Assembly (NCBI GenBank): GCA_030049955.1
Contig: JASIJX010000351.1
Location: forward strand, 1 to 12,272
DNA from: Acidobacteriaceae bacterium
GTDB lineage: Bacteria > Acidobacteriota > Terriglobia > Terriglobales > Acidobacteriaceae
Length of the DNA stretch: 12,272 bases
Direction of reading: 5' to 3'
The notes beneath the pieces were generated by a model. The model worked only from the letters and a program-made list of their open reading frames with translations, did not search any database and was not told the origin of the DNA. This document shows, piece after piece, positions 1 to 6,540 of the stretch (the stretch's first letter is position 1; the number at the start of each line of letters is the position of its first letter). The position numbers and the translations under genes were made by a program.

Positions 1-80
1 CAGAGCGGCGCCACCGCCGAGACTGGCAAGGCCTCCTGCCACCTGCGCCCGAACTGTTACCATGGGCCACGGAGACGCCC

Positions 81-521
81 ATGGAAAAGATGCTCGCCAC
101 GCCGGCAGACGCCGGGATCATCCTCAAACTCTATGAGCTGCGCACCGAGGCGGTGCTGCGCGAGGCGCGAGCCTGGGTCATAGGCCAGTTCTGGCCGTGC
201 ACTGCGGGAGATTACTTTGCCGTGGCGGAGAATCCCACCGATCCGCACAGTGCGTGGCTGCGGCAGGTGGTCAGCTACTGGGAGATGGCGGCGGCCCTGG
301 TGCTGCATGGCACGCTTTCGGCCGAGCTGTTTGTGGATTGCAACGCCGAGGGATTGTTCCTGCTGGCAAAGTTCGCGCCTATCCTGGAAGTGATCCGTGA
401 AAAGTACCCCGTGTTCCTGACGAAAACCTCTGAGCTGGTGAGCCGTTTTGCTACTGCTGCGCAGCGGTACGAGGCTGTTCAGAAGCGGGTGGAGGGGATG
501 CGAAACCAGCCGGCCAGGTGA
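81..521 (+). CDS. Conserved hypothetical protein, 146 aa
   Basis: The product is a soluble, mainly helical protein with no signal peptide or membrane segment. I cannot assign a function. The sequence resembles an unnamed family I associate with Acidobacteriota, with an N-terminal LKLYELRTEAVLREARAW stretch (about residues 15-32), a central SYWEMAAALVLHGTL segment (about 65-79) and a DCNAEGLFLLAKF segment (about 86-98); this recognition is from memory. The ATG at 81 is preceded by GGAG at 71-74, a normal ribosome-binding distance, which supports this start. The frame stays open to the window edge upstream, so a longer N-terminus cannot be formally excluded, but those residues look non-coding (Arg/Pro-rich). 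It is followed after 85 bases by a secreted-protein gene that has its own promoter-like element, so it is probably a separate unit. Confidence 0.8.
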   Translation: MEKMLATPADAGIILKLYELRTEAVLREARAWVIGQFWPCTAGDYFAVAENPTDPHSAWLRQVVSYWEMAAALVLHGTLSAELFVDCNAEGLFLLAKFAPILEVIREKYPVFLTKTSELVSRFATAAQRYEAVQKRVEGMRNQPAR

Positions 522-569
522 CCCAGGGCTTACAATGAAATTCCTGTGACAACTGGCCCCGAAAGGGCG

Positions 570-578
570 TGATATAGT
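570..578 (+). promoter_or_regulatory. Extended -10 promoter element for the secreted-protein gene
   Basis: TG-A-TATAGT at 570-578 matches an extended -10 element (TGnTATAAT) at five of six hexamer bases. It would start transcription near 585, giving a leader of about 22 bases before the ATG at 607. No good -35 hexamer lies 17 bases upstream, which is tolerated by extended -10 promoters. This is inference from sequence alone. Confidence 0.4.
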
Positions 579-606
579 GTTTTTCCGAAGTTCCATGGAG
601 GTTCCC

Positions 607-924
607 ATGAAGCGTGTAATTGCTGTGCTTGCGGCAGTTTTTTCACTGGGAGTTCTGGCGGCCCAGGCGGCGAACACGACCAGCACCGGCTGGATTTCTG
701 ACTCGATGTGCGGGGCCAAGCACGCCGGTTCGGGCTCGGAATGCGTGAAGAAATGCATTGAGAGCGGCATGAAACCGGTCTTCGTCGACGCCAAGAAGAA
801 CGTCTGGGCAATCGATAATCCTGACGCCGTGAAAGCCTTCTACGGTGACAGGGTGACGGTGAAGACAACCGAGAATGCGGCAAACAAGAGCGTGCATATC
901 GATTCGATCGAAGCTGCAAAGTAG
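607..924 (+). CDS. Small secreted protein with three cysteines, 105 aa
   Basis: The protein begins with a clear Sec signal peptide (Lys-Arg, then a hydrophobic stretch to about residue 19, and an AQA-type cleavage site near residue 22). The mature part is about 83 residues and starts with a GWISDSMCG motif. It holds three cysteines, C35, C46 and C50, the last two spaced as CVKKC. I associate this pattern with a family of small secreted proteins of unknown function common in Acidobacteriota. The single VxVKTTEN-type C-terminal part could form a small beta fold, but no enzyme motif is visible. The ATG at 607 is preferred over a GTG at 577 because GGAGG lies at 597-601, and because the signal peptide begins exactly there. 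The last codons overlap the first copy of a 51-base imperfect duplication that continues past the stop. Metal or disulfide chemistry through the cysteines is possible but not shown. Confidence 0.85.
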   Translation: MKRVIAVLAAVFSLGVLAAQAANTTSTGWISDSMCGAKHAGSGSECVKKCIESGMKPVFVDAKKNVWAIDNPDAVKAFYGDRVTVKTTENAANKSVHIDSIEAAK

Positions 925-1012
925 GGCCGCGAAATAGAGCCGCGACGCATGCAGCGCAACTAGGCTGCAAGTTGGATCGCGAAATAACAGCCACACAGCA
1001 AGCAGCTACGTA
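911..1012. repeat. Imperfect 51-base tandem duplication over a gene end
   Basis: Bases 911-961 and 962-1012 line up as two diverged copies. Shared blocks are GCTGCAA (913 and 964), CGCGAAATA (928 and 978), AGCC (938 and 989) and GCAnGCAGC (947 and 998). The offset is 51 for three of the four blocks and 50 for CGCGAAATA, so one base was lost and one gained within the copy. The first copy includes the last four codons and the stop of the secreted-protein gene. The second copy is non-coding. Identity is roughly two thirds by hand alignment. The rest of the gap up to 1151 contains no gene that I can support. Confidence 0.6.
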
Positions 1013-1135
1013 GTCTCTTTTAAGGTTCCCCGCACGGACCTCCTCCTGTGCAGGGACTCGCCATACTGTGCAATCTCTGCTAGTGTCGTATCCGATGCCC
1101 TTGTGGCGCGTCTATTTAGGTGCGCCGCAAGGCGC

Positions 1136-1149
1136 GGATACCGGTATCC
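1136..1149. promoter_or_regulatory. Perfect 14-base palindrome just before a start codon
   Basis: GGATACCGGTATCC reads the same on both strands and ends two bases before the ATG at 1152. It covers the place where a ribosome-binding site would be, and no better Shine-Dalgarno is present. It could be a protein-binding site or, in RNA, a short stem with a CCGG loop over the initiation region. About one such 14-base palindrome is expected by chance in a window this size, so its position is the only reason to list it. Confidence 0.25.
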
Positions 1150-1151
1150 CC

Positions 1152-1436
1152 ATGGCACGAGCACTCTGGAACGGCAAAGTGATTGCCGAAAGCAACGACA
1201 CCATCGAGGTGGAAGGGAACGTCTACTTTCCCGAATCCAGCATTAGACGCGAGTATTTCCGGCCCAGCAGCACCACCTCCACCTGCCCGTGGAAGGGCCA
1301 GGCGCGGTACATGAGCCTGGTGATCGACGGACAGGACAACCAGGACGCAGCCTGGTACTATCCCGACCCCAAGCCCGCTGCGCGCAAGCTCAAAGGCTAC
1401 GTGGCCTTCTGGCGGGGCGTGGAAGTGGAGAAGTAG
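1152..1436 (+). CDS. DUF427 family protein, 94 aa
   Basis: The sequence matches the DUF427 family (Pfam PF04248), a small single-domain beta-rich fold of unknown biochemical role found across bacteria and fungi. Family hallmarks are visible: the MARAxWNGKVIAES opening, EGNVYFP near residues 21-27, a STCPWKGQARY segment (about 42-52) and the AAWYYPDPKPAA segment (about 66-77). Length is normal for the family. I chose the ATG at 1152 because homologues start at this MARA-type sequence; in-frame GTG/ATG codons at 1068 and 1095 would add unrelated residues. No strong ribosome-binding site precedes it, and a perfect palindrome sits there instead. The TAG stop is the first base of a heptamer repeat array. 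The monooxygenase follows after 81 bases on the same strand and may share its transcript. Confidence 0.85.
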   Translation: MARALWNGKVIAESNDTIEVEGNVYFPESSIRREYFRPSSTTSTCPWKGQARYMSLVIDGQDNQDAAWYYPDPKPAARKLKGYVAFWRGVEVEK

Positions 1437-1463
1437 GGAAGCAGGGAACAGGGAACAGAACAC
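1435..1463 (+). repeat. Degenerate heptamer array (AGGGAAC type) after DUF427 stop
   Basis: Starting inside the TAG stop codon, the sequence reads AGGGAAGC, AGGGAAC, AGGGAAC, then a degraded AGAAC. Two units are identical. A second array with the same consensus lies at 2751-2783 on the opposite strand. Short heptamer tandem repeats between genes are known from cyanobacterial genomes, and I regard these as the same general kind of element. The function is unknown. Confidence 0.6.
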
Positions 1464-1517
1464 CGGTTCTGCCTCGTCTTTTCAAGGCAATTTTTCCCGA
1501 ACGCAGACGGAGCCCGA

Positions 1518-2753
1518 ATGGAACCAGTGCAGACGGGATGCTGCATCGTCGGCGGAGGGCCCGCCGGCATCATGCTGGGGTTTCTGCTGGCGCGCGCTGG
1601 CGTTCAGGCGACAGTCCTCGAAAAACACAAGGACTTCTTCCGCGACTTCCGCGGCGACACCGTTCACCCCTCCACGCTGCACCTGATGGGGGAGCTCGGT
1701 ATTCTCGACGACTTTCTCAGGCAGCCGCATCGGCGCATCGACGCCGGGCGCGCGGTTTTCGGAGGACAGACTTTCGAGATGGCTTCACTGAAGAAGCTGA
1801 AGATCGATACGCCGTACATCGTGCTGATGCCGCAATGGGACTTTCTAAACTTCCTCACGGGCAAAGCTCGCGCATATCCCGGTTTCAGCCTGCTCGTGGA
1901 GCATGAGGCCACGGACCTCATCGAACGGGATGGTGGAGTCGGCGGCGTAATTGTAAACACTCCCGAGGGCGAGCGGCGCATTGAAGCGCGGCTGGTTGTG
2001 GCTTGCGACGGCCGCCACTCCACCATGCGCGCGCGGGCCAATCTGCCGGTGCGGGAGATCGGGGTTCCTATCGATGTCCTCTGGTTCCGGCTAAGCCGCC
2101 GGTCGACAGACCCTGGCGAGCAGGTGCTGGGTAATGTCAACTACGGCAGGTTCCTCATCCTGATCGACCGCGGCGACTACTATCAGGCGGGCCTGCTGAT
2201 CGCGAAAGACTCGTTCCCCGCCGTGCAGCAACAGGGCCTTCCGGCGTTCCGCGAGACGATTGCGCGAATGGTGCCCGCGCTCGGCGATCGGGTGGAGGAG
2301 ATCGAAAGCTGGGATCAGGTCAAGCTGCTCTCGGTGCAGATCAACCATCTGCGGCAATGGTCGAGGCCGGGACTGCTTTGCATCGGAGACGCCGCTCACG
2401 CCATGTCGCCTGTCTTCGGGGTGGGCATCAACCTGGCCATTCAGGATGCGGTTGCGACGGCGAACCTGCTTGCTGAAACTCTGCAAGAGGGCAGGAATCC
2501 GGACCCGCTGCTGCCTGCGGTTCAAAAGCGCAGAGCGTTTCCAGCCATTGCCACGCAGACCATGCAACGCGCTGTTCACAACGGCCTGCAGTGGGTGTTT
2601 CGCCAGCGCGGCGCGATGAAGCCGCCGTTGTTCATCAAGGTCGTGGCGAAAATCCCCGGCGCGCAAAGCTTTGTTGCGCGTGTCGTTGGCATCGGCGTTC
2701 GCCCCGAGCACGTGCGCACGCCGGAGATTCATGCGGTTGCAGCAAGCCGGTGA
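1518..2753 (+). CDS. FAD-dependent monooxygenase of the PHBH (class A) family, 411 aa
   Basis: This is a cytosolic flavoprotein that should use NAD(P)H and O2 to hydroxylate or otherwise oxidise a small, probably aromatic or cyclic, substrate; the substrate cannot be read from sequence. The Rossmann FAD site VGGGPAG is at residues 11-17, with LEKH at the end of the second strand. The CDGRHS (DG) motif is at 163-168 and the late FAD motif CIGDAAHAMSP at 288-298, followed by GVGINLAIQDA. Length is typical for the family. GGAG at 1509-1512 places the start at the ATG at 1518. The end of the gene is 28 bases from the stop of the converging kinase gene. Heptamer repeats lie before and after it. 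The name of a specific pathway would be a guess. Confidence 0.88.
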   Translation: MEPVQTGCCIVGGGPAGIMLGFLLARAGVQATVLEKHKDFFRDFRGDTVHPSTLHLMGELGILDDFLRQPHRRIDAGRAVFGGQTFEMASLKKLKIDTPYIVLMPQWDFLNFLTGKARAYPGFSLLVEHEATDLIERDGGVGGVIVNTPEGERRIEARLVVACDGRHSTMRARANLPVREIGVPIDVLWFRLSRRSTDPGEQVLGNVNYGRFLILIDRGDYYQAGLLIAKDSFPAVQQQGLPAFRETIARMVPALGDRVEEIESWDQVKLLSVQINHLRQWSRPGLLCIGDAAHAMSPVFGVGINLAIQDAVATANLLAETLQEGRNPDPLLPAVQKRRAFPAIATQTMQRAVHNGLQWVFRQRGAMKPPLFIKVVAKIPGAQSFVARVVGIGVRPEHVRTPEIHAVAASR

Positions 2754-2783
2754 CCTGTTCACTGATCCCTATTCCCTGTTTCT
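2751..2783 (-). repeat. Degenerate heptamer array after kinase stop
   Basis: Read on the minus strand directly after the TAG of the kinase gene: AAAC, AGGGAAT (2771-2777), AGGGATC (2764-2770), AGTGAAC (2757-2763), then AGGTCAC, which runs into the end of the converging monooxygenase gene. The units share the AGGGAAC consensus with the array at 1435-1463 but run in the opposite direction. The array fills the whole 28-base gap between two converging stop codons. Confidence 0.55.
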
Positions 2784-4215
2784 AATACGCCTGGAACTGC
2801 TCGATGGGCAGGCGCACGCGGAAGCAGGTGCTGCCCGGCGAGGAGCTGACGTTGATGTGGCCGCGGTGCTTGCGCACGATGCGCATGGCAGCATCGAGGC
2901 CGAGGCCGAGCGCGCGGCCCGGCGGCTTGGTGGTGAAGAACGGCTCGAAGATGCGCTCCTGCAAATCCTGTGGGATGCCCGGGCCGGAGTCTTCAATTTC
3001 GATGAGCAGCATATCGGCCTCATGGCGGCAGGCCACGCGCAACCGGCCGCGGTTGGCCATGGCATCCAGAGCATTTTCAATCAGCGCCGACCACACCTGG
3101 TTCAGCTCCGCGCCGTAGGCGCTGATGCGCGGCAGCGTGGGCTCGTACTGCCGCTCTACCTTTACGTTGTTCAATCGCGAGCCGAACATCTGCAGCGTCG
3201 CGTCCAAACCCGCCGGCACGTCCACGTCCTGAATGGGCGCGCGGTCCATGTTGGAATAGTCCTTGATGGCCTCAATCAACTCCGAGATGCGGGCAGTGGC
3301 GTTCAGCAGCGCATCGGCGGCGCGCGAAGAGCGCAGATAGCGCGCGAAGAACTCGAGCGACACTGCGGCGTCGTGCGGTCCCACGGTGTTGCGGAACTCC
3401 TCCAGATCGGCGGCGGTGACACCATGCTCGGCGAGTGGAGGGGCAATGGATGCGGGATCCTCTGCGCCGGCCCCTGCGAGCCAGTAGCGGATCGCCTCTT
3501 CGTTGCCGATAAGCGATGTGGCGTCGCTCGGCTTAGCTTCCGGCCGGCGAAGAATCTTGTCCTCCCACGCCTGCAGCCTGGCGATCTGCTCTGTGCTGAG
3601 GCAGAGGTCGACGAGCTTGAACCGGTTGCGGCGGTTCTCGCTCAGCGCTATGACGAGATTAGCGGCGGCGCGCTGCGCGGCGCTGGCCGGGTTGTTCAGC
3701 TCGTGGGCCAAGTTGCCGGCAAGCTTGCCCAGGGCCGAAAGCTTTTCCGCTTGCTGCTCGATGCGCGTGACCTCGCGCACGCGATCAAGCAGTGTGGCTA
3801 CTACGCGCGGCGTCATCGATGGGATGGCCTTGAGCATCTCCGGAAACAGCGTGGCGGGAATGAGCAGCGCCCATACATGAGAAACCGCCGTGCCCTGCCC
3901 GCCGTAGCTCTTCATCCGCGAGAAAGGCAGCAAGCCGGTCAATTGCGCAGTGCGGCCGATGAACAGCGCGCTTGCGCCTCCGTGCTGGCGGCGCACATGG
4001 ATTTCGCCGGTGAGCAGGACGACCATGTGCTCGGCCGGCGCGCCTTCTTCAAACAGGATTTCACCCGGATTGGCATGGTACTCCTGCCCATGGCTCGCCA
4101 GCCACAGCCGGTCTTCGAAGGGAAGTCCGTGCAGCGGGCCCACCTGGTCGAGCGCGTTGGCAAGCTCTTCGAGTGGGGTGACTGCTGAGGGCGCGACAAG
4201 AATGGACGGAAGCAT
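2782..4215 (-). CDS. Sensor histidine kinase with N-terminal cyclic-nucleotide-binding-like domain, 477 aa
   Basis: No membrane segment is seen, so this is a cytosolic signal kinase. The first ~145 residues resemble a CAP/cNMP-type beta-barrel domain, with HANPGEILFEEGAPAEHMVVLLTGEI at about 47-72. The phospho-acceptor H171 sits in an LAHELNNP H-box (169-176). A helical insert follows to about residue 330. The ATPase domain shows the N box LIENALDAM (378-386), the G1 box EDSGPGIP (408-415), the F box IFEPFFTTK (422-430) and a G2 box GLGLD (437-441). Whether it binds cAMP, cGMP or another ligand is unknown. GGAGG seven bases before the ATG at 4215 fixes the start; the frame is open further upstream but no better start exists. 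No receiver-domain protein lies nearby, so its partner must be elsewhere. It is divergent from kduI and convergent with the monooxygenase. Confidence 0.9.
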   Translation of the reverse strand: MLPSILVAPSAVTPLEELANALDQVGPLHGLPFEDRLWLASHGQEYHANPGEILFEEGAPAEHMVVLLTGEIHVRRQHGGASALFIGRTAQLTGLLPFSRMKSYGGQGTAVSHVWALLIPATLFPEMLKAIPSMTPRVVATLLDRVREVTRIEQQAEKLSALGKLAGNLAHELNNPASAAQRAAANLVIALSENRRNRFKLVDLCLSTEQIARLQAWEDKILRRPEAKPSDATSLIGNEEAIRYWLAGAGAEDPASIAPPLAEHGVTAADLEEFRNTVGPHDAAVSLEFFARYLRSSRAADALLNATARISELIEAIKDYSNMDRAPIQDVDVPAGLDATLQMFGSRLNNVKVERQYEPTLPRISAYGAELNQVWSALIENALDAMANRGRLRVACRHEADMLLIEIEDSGPGIPQDLQERIFEPFFTTKPPGRALGLGLDAAMRIVRKHRGHINVSSSPGSTCFRVRLPIEQFQAY

Positions 4216-4398
4216 TGGGGAACCTCCGGATGCTTGAGTATTAAGAATAGACGATGGCCGCCACTGTTTGGCGCGGTGAGACGTGTTGTGAGGTTTGGGT
4301 GAACTGCCGGGAAGCGCAGGCAAGACACGAGTTAGGGCGCGGCCAGCCGATAGAATGATGTTTCATGATCTCAACGAGCCTACAGGAGCGCAATAAGC

Positions 4399-5241
4399 AT
4401 GAAGACCGTTTTGATGGCGGACCCGGTTCGATACCCGCGCATGACCACCGAAGAATTGCGCGGGACGTTTCTGCTCAACGAGCTGTACGAGCCCGGCAAG
4501 ATTCATCTTGCCTATGTCGATCTCGATCGAGCTGTCGCGGGCTTCGCTGCGCCGTTGGCCAAGGAACTGGCGTTGCCTACCGATCCAGATCTGCGAGCTG
4601 GCTATTTCACTGAGCGCCGCGAGCTGGGCGTGCTGAACGTCGGCGGCAGCGGAACGGTCGTGGTCGGAGGGCAGCGGTACGAGCTCGACAATCTCGATGT
4701 GCTTTATATCGGGCGGGGTAATGCCGACGTGCGCTTTGCGTCGACAAAAAAGGGTGGGGATAAGAGTGCGCCGGCTCTTTTTTATCTGCTCAGCTATCCT
4801 GCGCACGCGGCTTACCCGGTAACGCTGGTGCGCAAGCAGGACGCGCAGCCGACGGAACTCGGGTCTGTCGAGACCTGCAACAAGCGGACGATTTATAAGT
4901 ACATCCATCTCGAAGGCGCGCGCAGTTGCCAGCTTGTGATGGGCGTGACGCACCTGCATCCGGGCAGCAACTGGAACACCATGCCGCCACACACGCACAT
5001 GCGCCGCTCGGAGATTTATATGTACTTCAATCTCGACGCTGGCGCGCGCGTGTTTCATCTGATGGGCCCGCCGGCGGAGACGCGGCATCTGGTGCTGGCC
5101 GATAAGGACATCGTCGTTTCGCCCGGATGGTCGATCCACTCCGGCGTGGGCACGCGCGCGTATAGCTTTTGCTGGGGCATGGGCGGCGAAAACCAGGACT
5201 ACGCCGATATGGATCCGGCGCCGGTGGAGAGTCTGCGGTAG
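4399..5241 (+). CDS. kduI: 5-dehydro-4-deoxy-D-glucuronate isomerase (4-deoxy-L-threo-5-hexosulose-uronate ketol-isomerase)
   Basis: KduI converts 4-deoxy-5-keto-uronate, the unsaturated sugar released from pectin, alginate-like uronans or glycosaminoglycans, into 3-deoxy-D-glycero-2,5-hexodiulosonate, which KduD then reduces. The 280-aa length matches the family (E. coli 278). The cupin-type metal site is intact: H198 and H200 in PPHTH, E205 in RRSEIYMYF and H247 in PGWSIHSG, each two residues after the known E. coli zinc ligands H196, H198, E203 and H245. The ending MGGENQDYADMD is also typical. AGGAG at 4384-4388 supports the ATG at 4399. No kduD, lyase, transporter or KdgR-type regulator gene is next to it, so this copy stands apart from a classic pectin operon. 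The HAD gene starts 33 bases after its stop. Confidence 0.95.
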   Translation: MKTVLMADPVRYPRMTTEELRGTFLLNELYEPGKIHLAYVDLDRAVAGFAAPLAKELALPTDPDLRAGYFTERRELGVLNVGGSGTVVVGGQRYELDNLDVLYIGRGNADVRFASTKKGGDKSAPALFYLLSYPAHAAYPVTLVRKQDAQPTELGSVETCNKRTIYKYIHLEGARSCQLVMGVTHLHPGSNWNTMPPHTHMRRSEIYMYFNLDAGARVFHLMGPPAETRHLVLADKDIVVSPGWSIHSGVGTRAYSFCWGMGGENQDYADMDPAPVESLR

Positions 5242-5263
5242 GCCGTGCGGCGAGCCTCCCTGC

Positions 5264-5269
5264 TATTCT
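5264..5269 (+). promoter_or_regulatory. -10-like element directly before the HAD gene start
   Basis: TG-C-TATTCT (5261-5269) fits an extended -10 element and ends five bases before the ATG at 5275. If used, transcription would start at or next to the start codon, giving a leaderless mRNA. This agrees with the absence of any purine-rich ribosome-binding site here. It is inference only, and readthrough from kduI is an alternative. Confidence 0.3.
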
Positions 5270-5274
5270 GATTC

Positions 5275-5766
5275 ATGAGACACCTGTTCCTCGACTGCGA
5301 CGGCGTACTGGCGGATTTCGATTTTGCAGCGCAGCAGCTCTTCGGCATGGAATCGCGCGCTGCTGAAGAAAAGCTTGGGACCAAGGAGTTCTGGCGGCGC
5401 ATCCGTACAACAGACGATTTTTACCGCCGCCTGCCGCTGGTTGCCGACGCGCTCGAACTCTACCGCGCTGTTTCCCACCTTAAGCCCACCATCCTCACCG
5501 GCTGCCCGCGTGGCCAGTGGTCGCAGCCGCAGAAGATTGCATGGGCACACGAGTATTTTCCCGGCGTGCCGGTCATTACCTGTGCCTCCCGCGAAAAGTT
5601 TCGCCACATGGCGCATCCGGGCGATGTGCTCGTCGATGACTATCTGCGCTACAAGGATTTATGGGAGCAGGCCGGCGGTATCTTCGTTCTGCACACATCG
5701 GCTAAAGATTCCATCGACAAACTCGTCGAGCTTGGGTTCGATGTGCGCGAGGAAGCGCGCTCGTGA
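5275..5766 (+). CDS. HAD-superfamily phosphatase, 5'-nucleotidase-like, 163 aa
   Basis: A small cytosolic HAD hydrolase with all four motifs: motif I DCDGVLADF (residues 7-15; D7 nucleophile and D9 acid/base), motif II ILTG (73-76, T75), a motif III lysine most likely K108, and motif IV VLVDDYLRYKDLW (118-130, D121/D122). The DCDGVLADF opening, short length, missing large cap and the DDYLRYKDLWEQAGG tail resemble the 5'(3')-deoxyribonucleotidase (NT5C-type) branch. Dephosphorylation of a nucleotide or similar small phosphate is therefore likely but the substrate is not proven. It starts 33 bases after kduI without a visible ribosome-binding site, and a -10-like element ends five bases before the ATG. 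It converges with the peroxiredoxin gene, leaving a 65-base gap with no clear terminator. Confidence 0.85.
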   Translation: MRHLFLDCDGVLADFDFAAQQLFGMESRAAEEKLGTKEFWRRIRTTDDFYRRLPLVADALELYRAVSHLKPTILTGCPRGQWSQPQKIAWAHEYFPGVPVITCASREKFRHMAHPGDVLVDDYLRYKDLWEQAGGIFVLHTSAKDSIDKLVELGFDVREEARS

Positions 5767-5831
5767 GCATCTTGGCAAAGCCATTTTCCTCGCAGCCTTC
5801 CCTGAACATGATGCGCTTCTTGCAGACCACG

Positions 5832-6407
5832 CTAGGACTGCCGGGCCAGCCAGTCGATAACGTCGGCAGCGCTTCGATCCGGCGGGAACACCGGATAAAA
5901 AACGTGTTTTACGACGCCATCATCAATAACCAGCGTGAACCGCTTCAGAAGCGTCATCCCGCTTGTCTCGAAGGTAGGCAGCATCATTGCGTGGGTGAGC
6001 TTCAGGTGTTCGTCCGAGAGGATCGGGAAGGGCAGATGCAGACGTTCTGCCGCTTCGCGCTGGTAGTCCGGTTCCTGCGTAGAGAGGCCGAAAAGATGCT
6101 GGACACCCAGCTTCTTCAATTCCGCAAAATGATCACGGAACGAACAGCTTTGGGGCGTACAGCCCCGCGCGCCCGGTATCAGGTCCCAGCCCGGTGGGTT
6201 GTCGACGCCGGGTCGACCAGTGCGTGGATAGGCGTAGACGATCATACGGCCACGTAATGCCGCCAGGTTGATCTCGTGTCCTGTGGTCGCATGCAGCGAA
6301 AGGAACGGCACTCGTGCCCCAGGAAGGTGGCGCGCTGCCCCATCATCGGCCGGCGCAGGGATTGTAGACCAGTCAGGCGCGTCTACCGTACTTTTCGTCT
6401 CTGCCAT
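5832..6407 (-). CDS. Peroxiredoxin (AhpC/TSA, BCP/PrxQ-like), 191 aa
   Basis: The protein should reduce hydrogen peroxide or organic peroxides through a thiol. The active-site loop reads GCTPQSCSFRDHF: C83 is the likely peroxidatic cysteine and C88, five residues on, the likely resolving cysteine, as in BCP/PrxQ. A ~20-residue segment, PRTGRPG through IPGAR (61-81), replaces the short KDDTPG-type link seen before this cysteine in E. coli BCP; I recall other bacterial peroxiredoxins with this longer form. The rest of the thioredoxin fold is visible (LHLPFPILSDEHLKL, FTLVIDDGVVKHVFYPVFPP). There is no signal peptide, so it acts in the cytosol. Start at 6407 is supported by AAGGTG just upstream. 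It is divergent from the deoxyhypusine-synthase-family gene, with a 133-base shared upstream region. Confidence 0.9.
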   Translation of the reverse strand: MAETKSTVDAPDWSTIPAPADDGAARHLPGARVPFLSLHATTGHEINLAALRGRMIVYAYPRTGRPGVDNPPGWDLIPGARGCTPQSCSFRDHFAELKKLGVQHLFGLSTQEPDYQREAAERLHLPFPILSDEHLKLTHAMMLPTFETSGMTLLKRFTLVIDDGVVKHVFYPVFPPDRSAADVIDWLARQS

Positions 6408-6540
6408 GCTTCACCTTTGCGACGTTTTTCCCTAGTGTAATCCGCTGCAATCCATCGCATTTGTTTTGCCATTTCTCGGCTTCACACGCACAGCCCCGCC
6501 AGATTCACTGTGTTAGCTTAAAAATTGGAGCCCGCCTGGA

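Noticed and set aside
1..80. Coding continuation upstream of the first gene
   Set aside because: All three plus frames are Arg/Pro/Ala-rich without recognisable features, and GGAG before 81 supports a start there.
57..794. 245-codon open frame on the minus strand at the window start
   Set aside because: It covers two better supported plus-strand genes that have ribosome-binding sites and, in one case, a signal peptide.
2671..4188. Long open frame on the plus strand across the kinase gene
   Set aside because: It lies wholly antisense to a kinase with all family boxes, is Arg/Ala/Gln-rich without motifs, and arises from the high GC content.
4351..4370. KdgR-like operator before kduI (GTTTCAT core)
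   Set aside because: Only one half resembles the KdgR half-site; the other half and the expected symmetry are missing.
4363..5139. Long open frame on the minus strand across kduI
   Set aside because: It is antisense to an unambiguous kduI and shows no protein family features.
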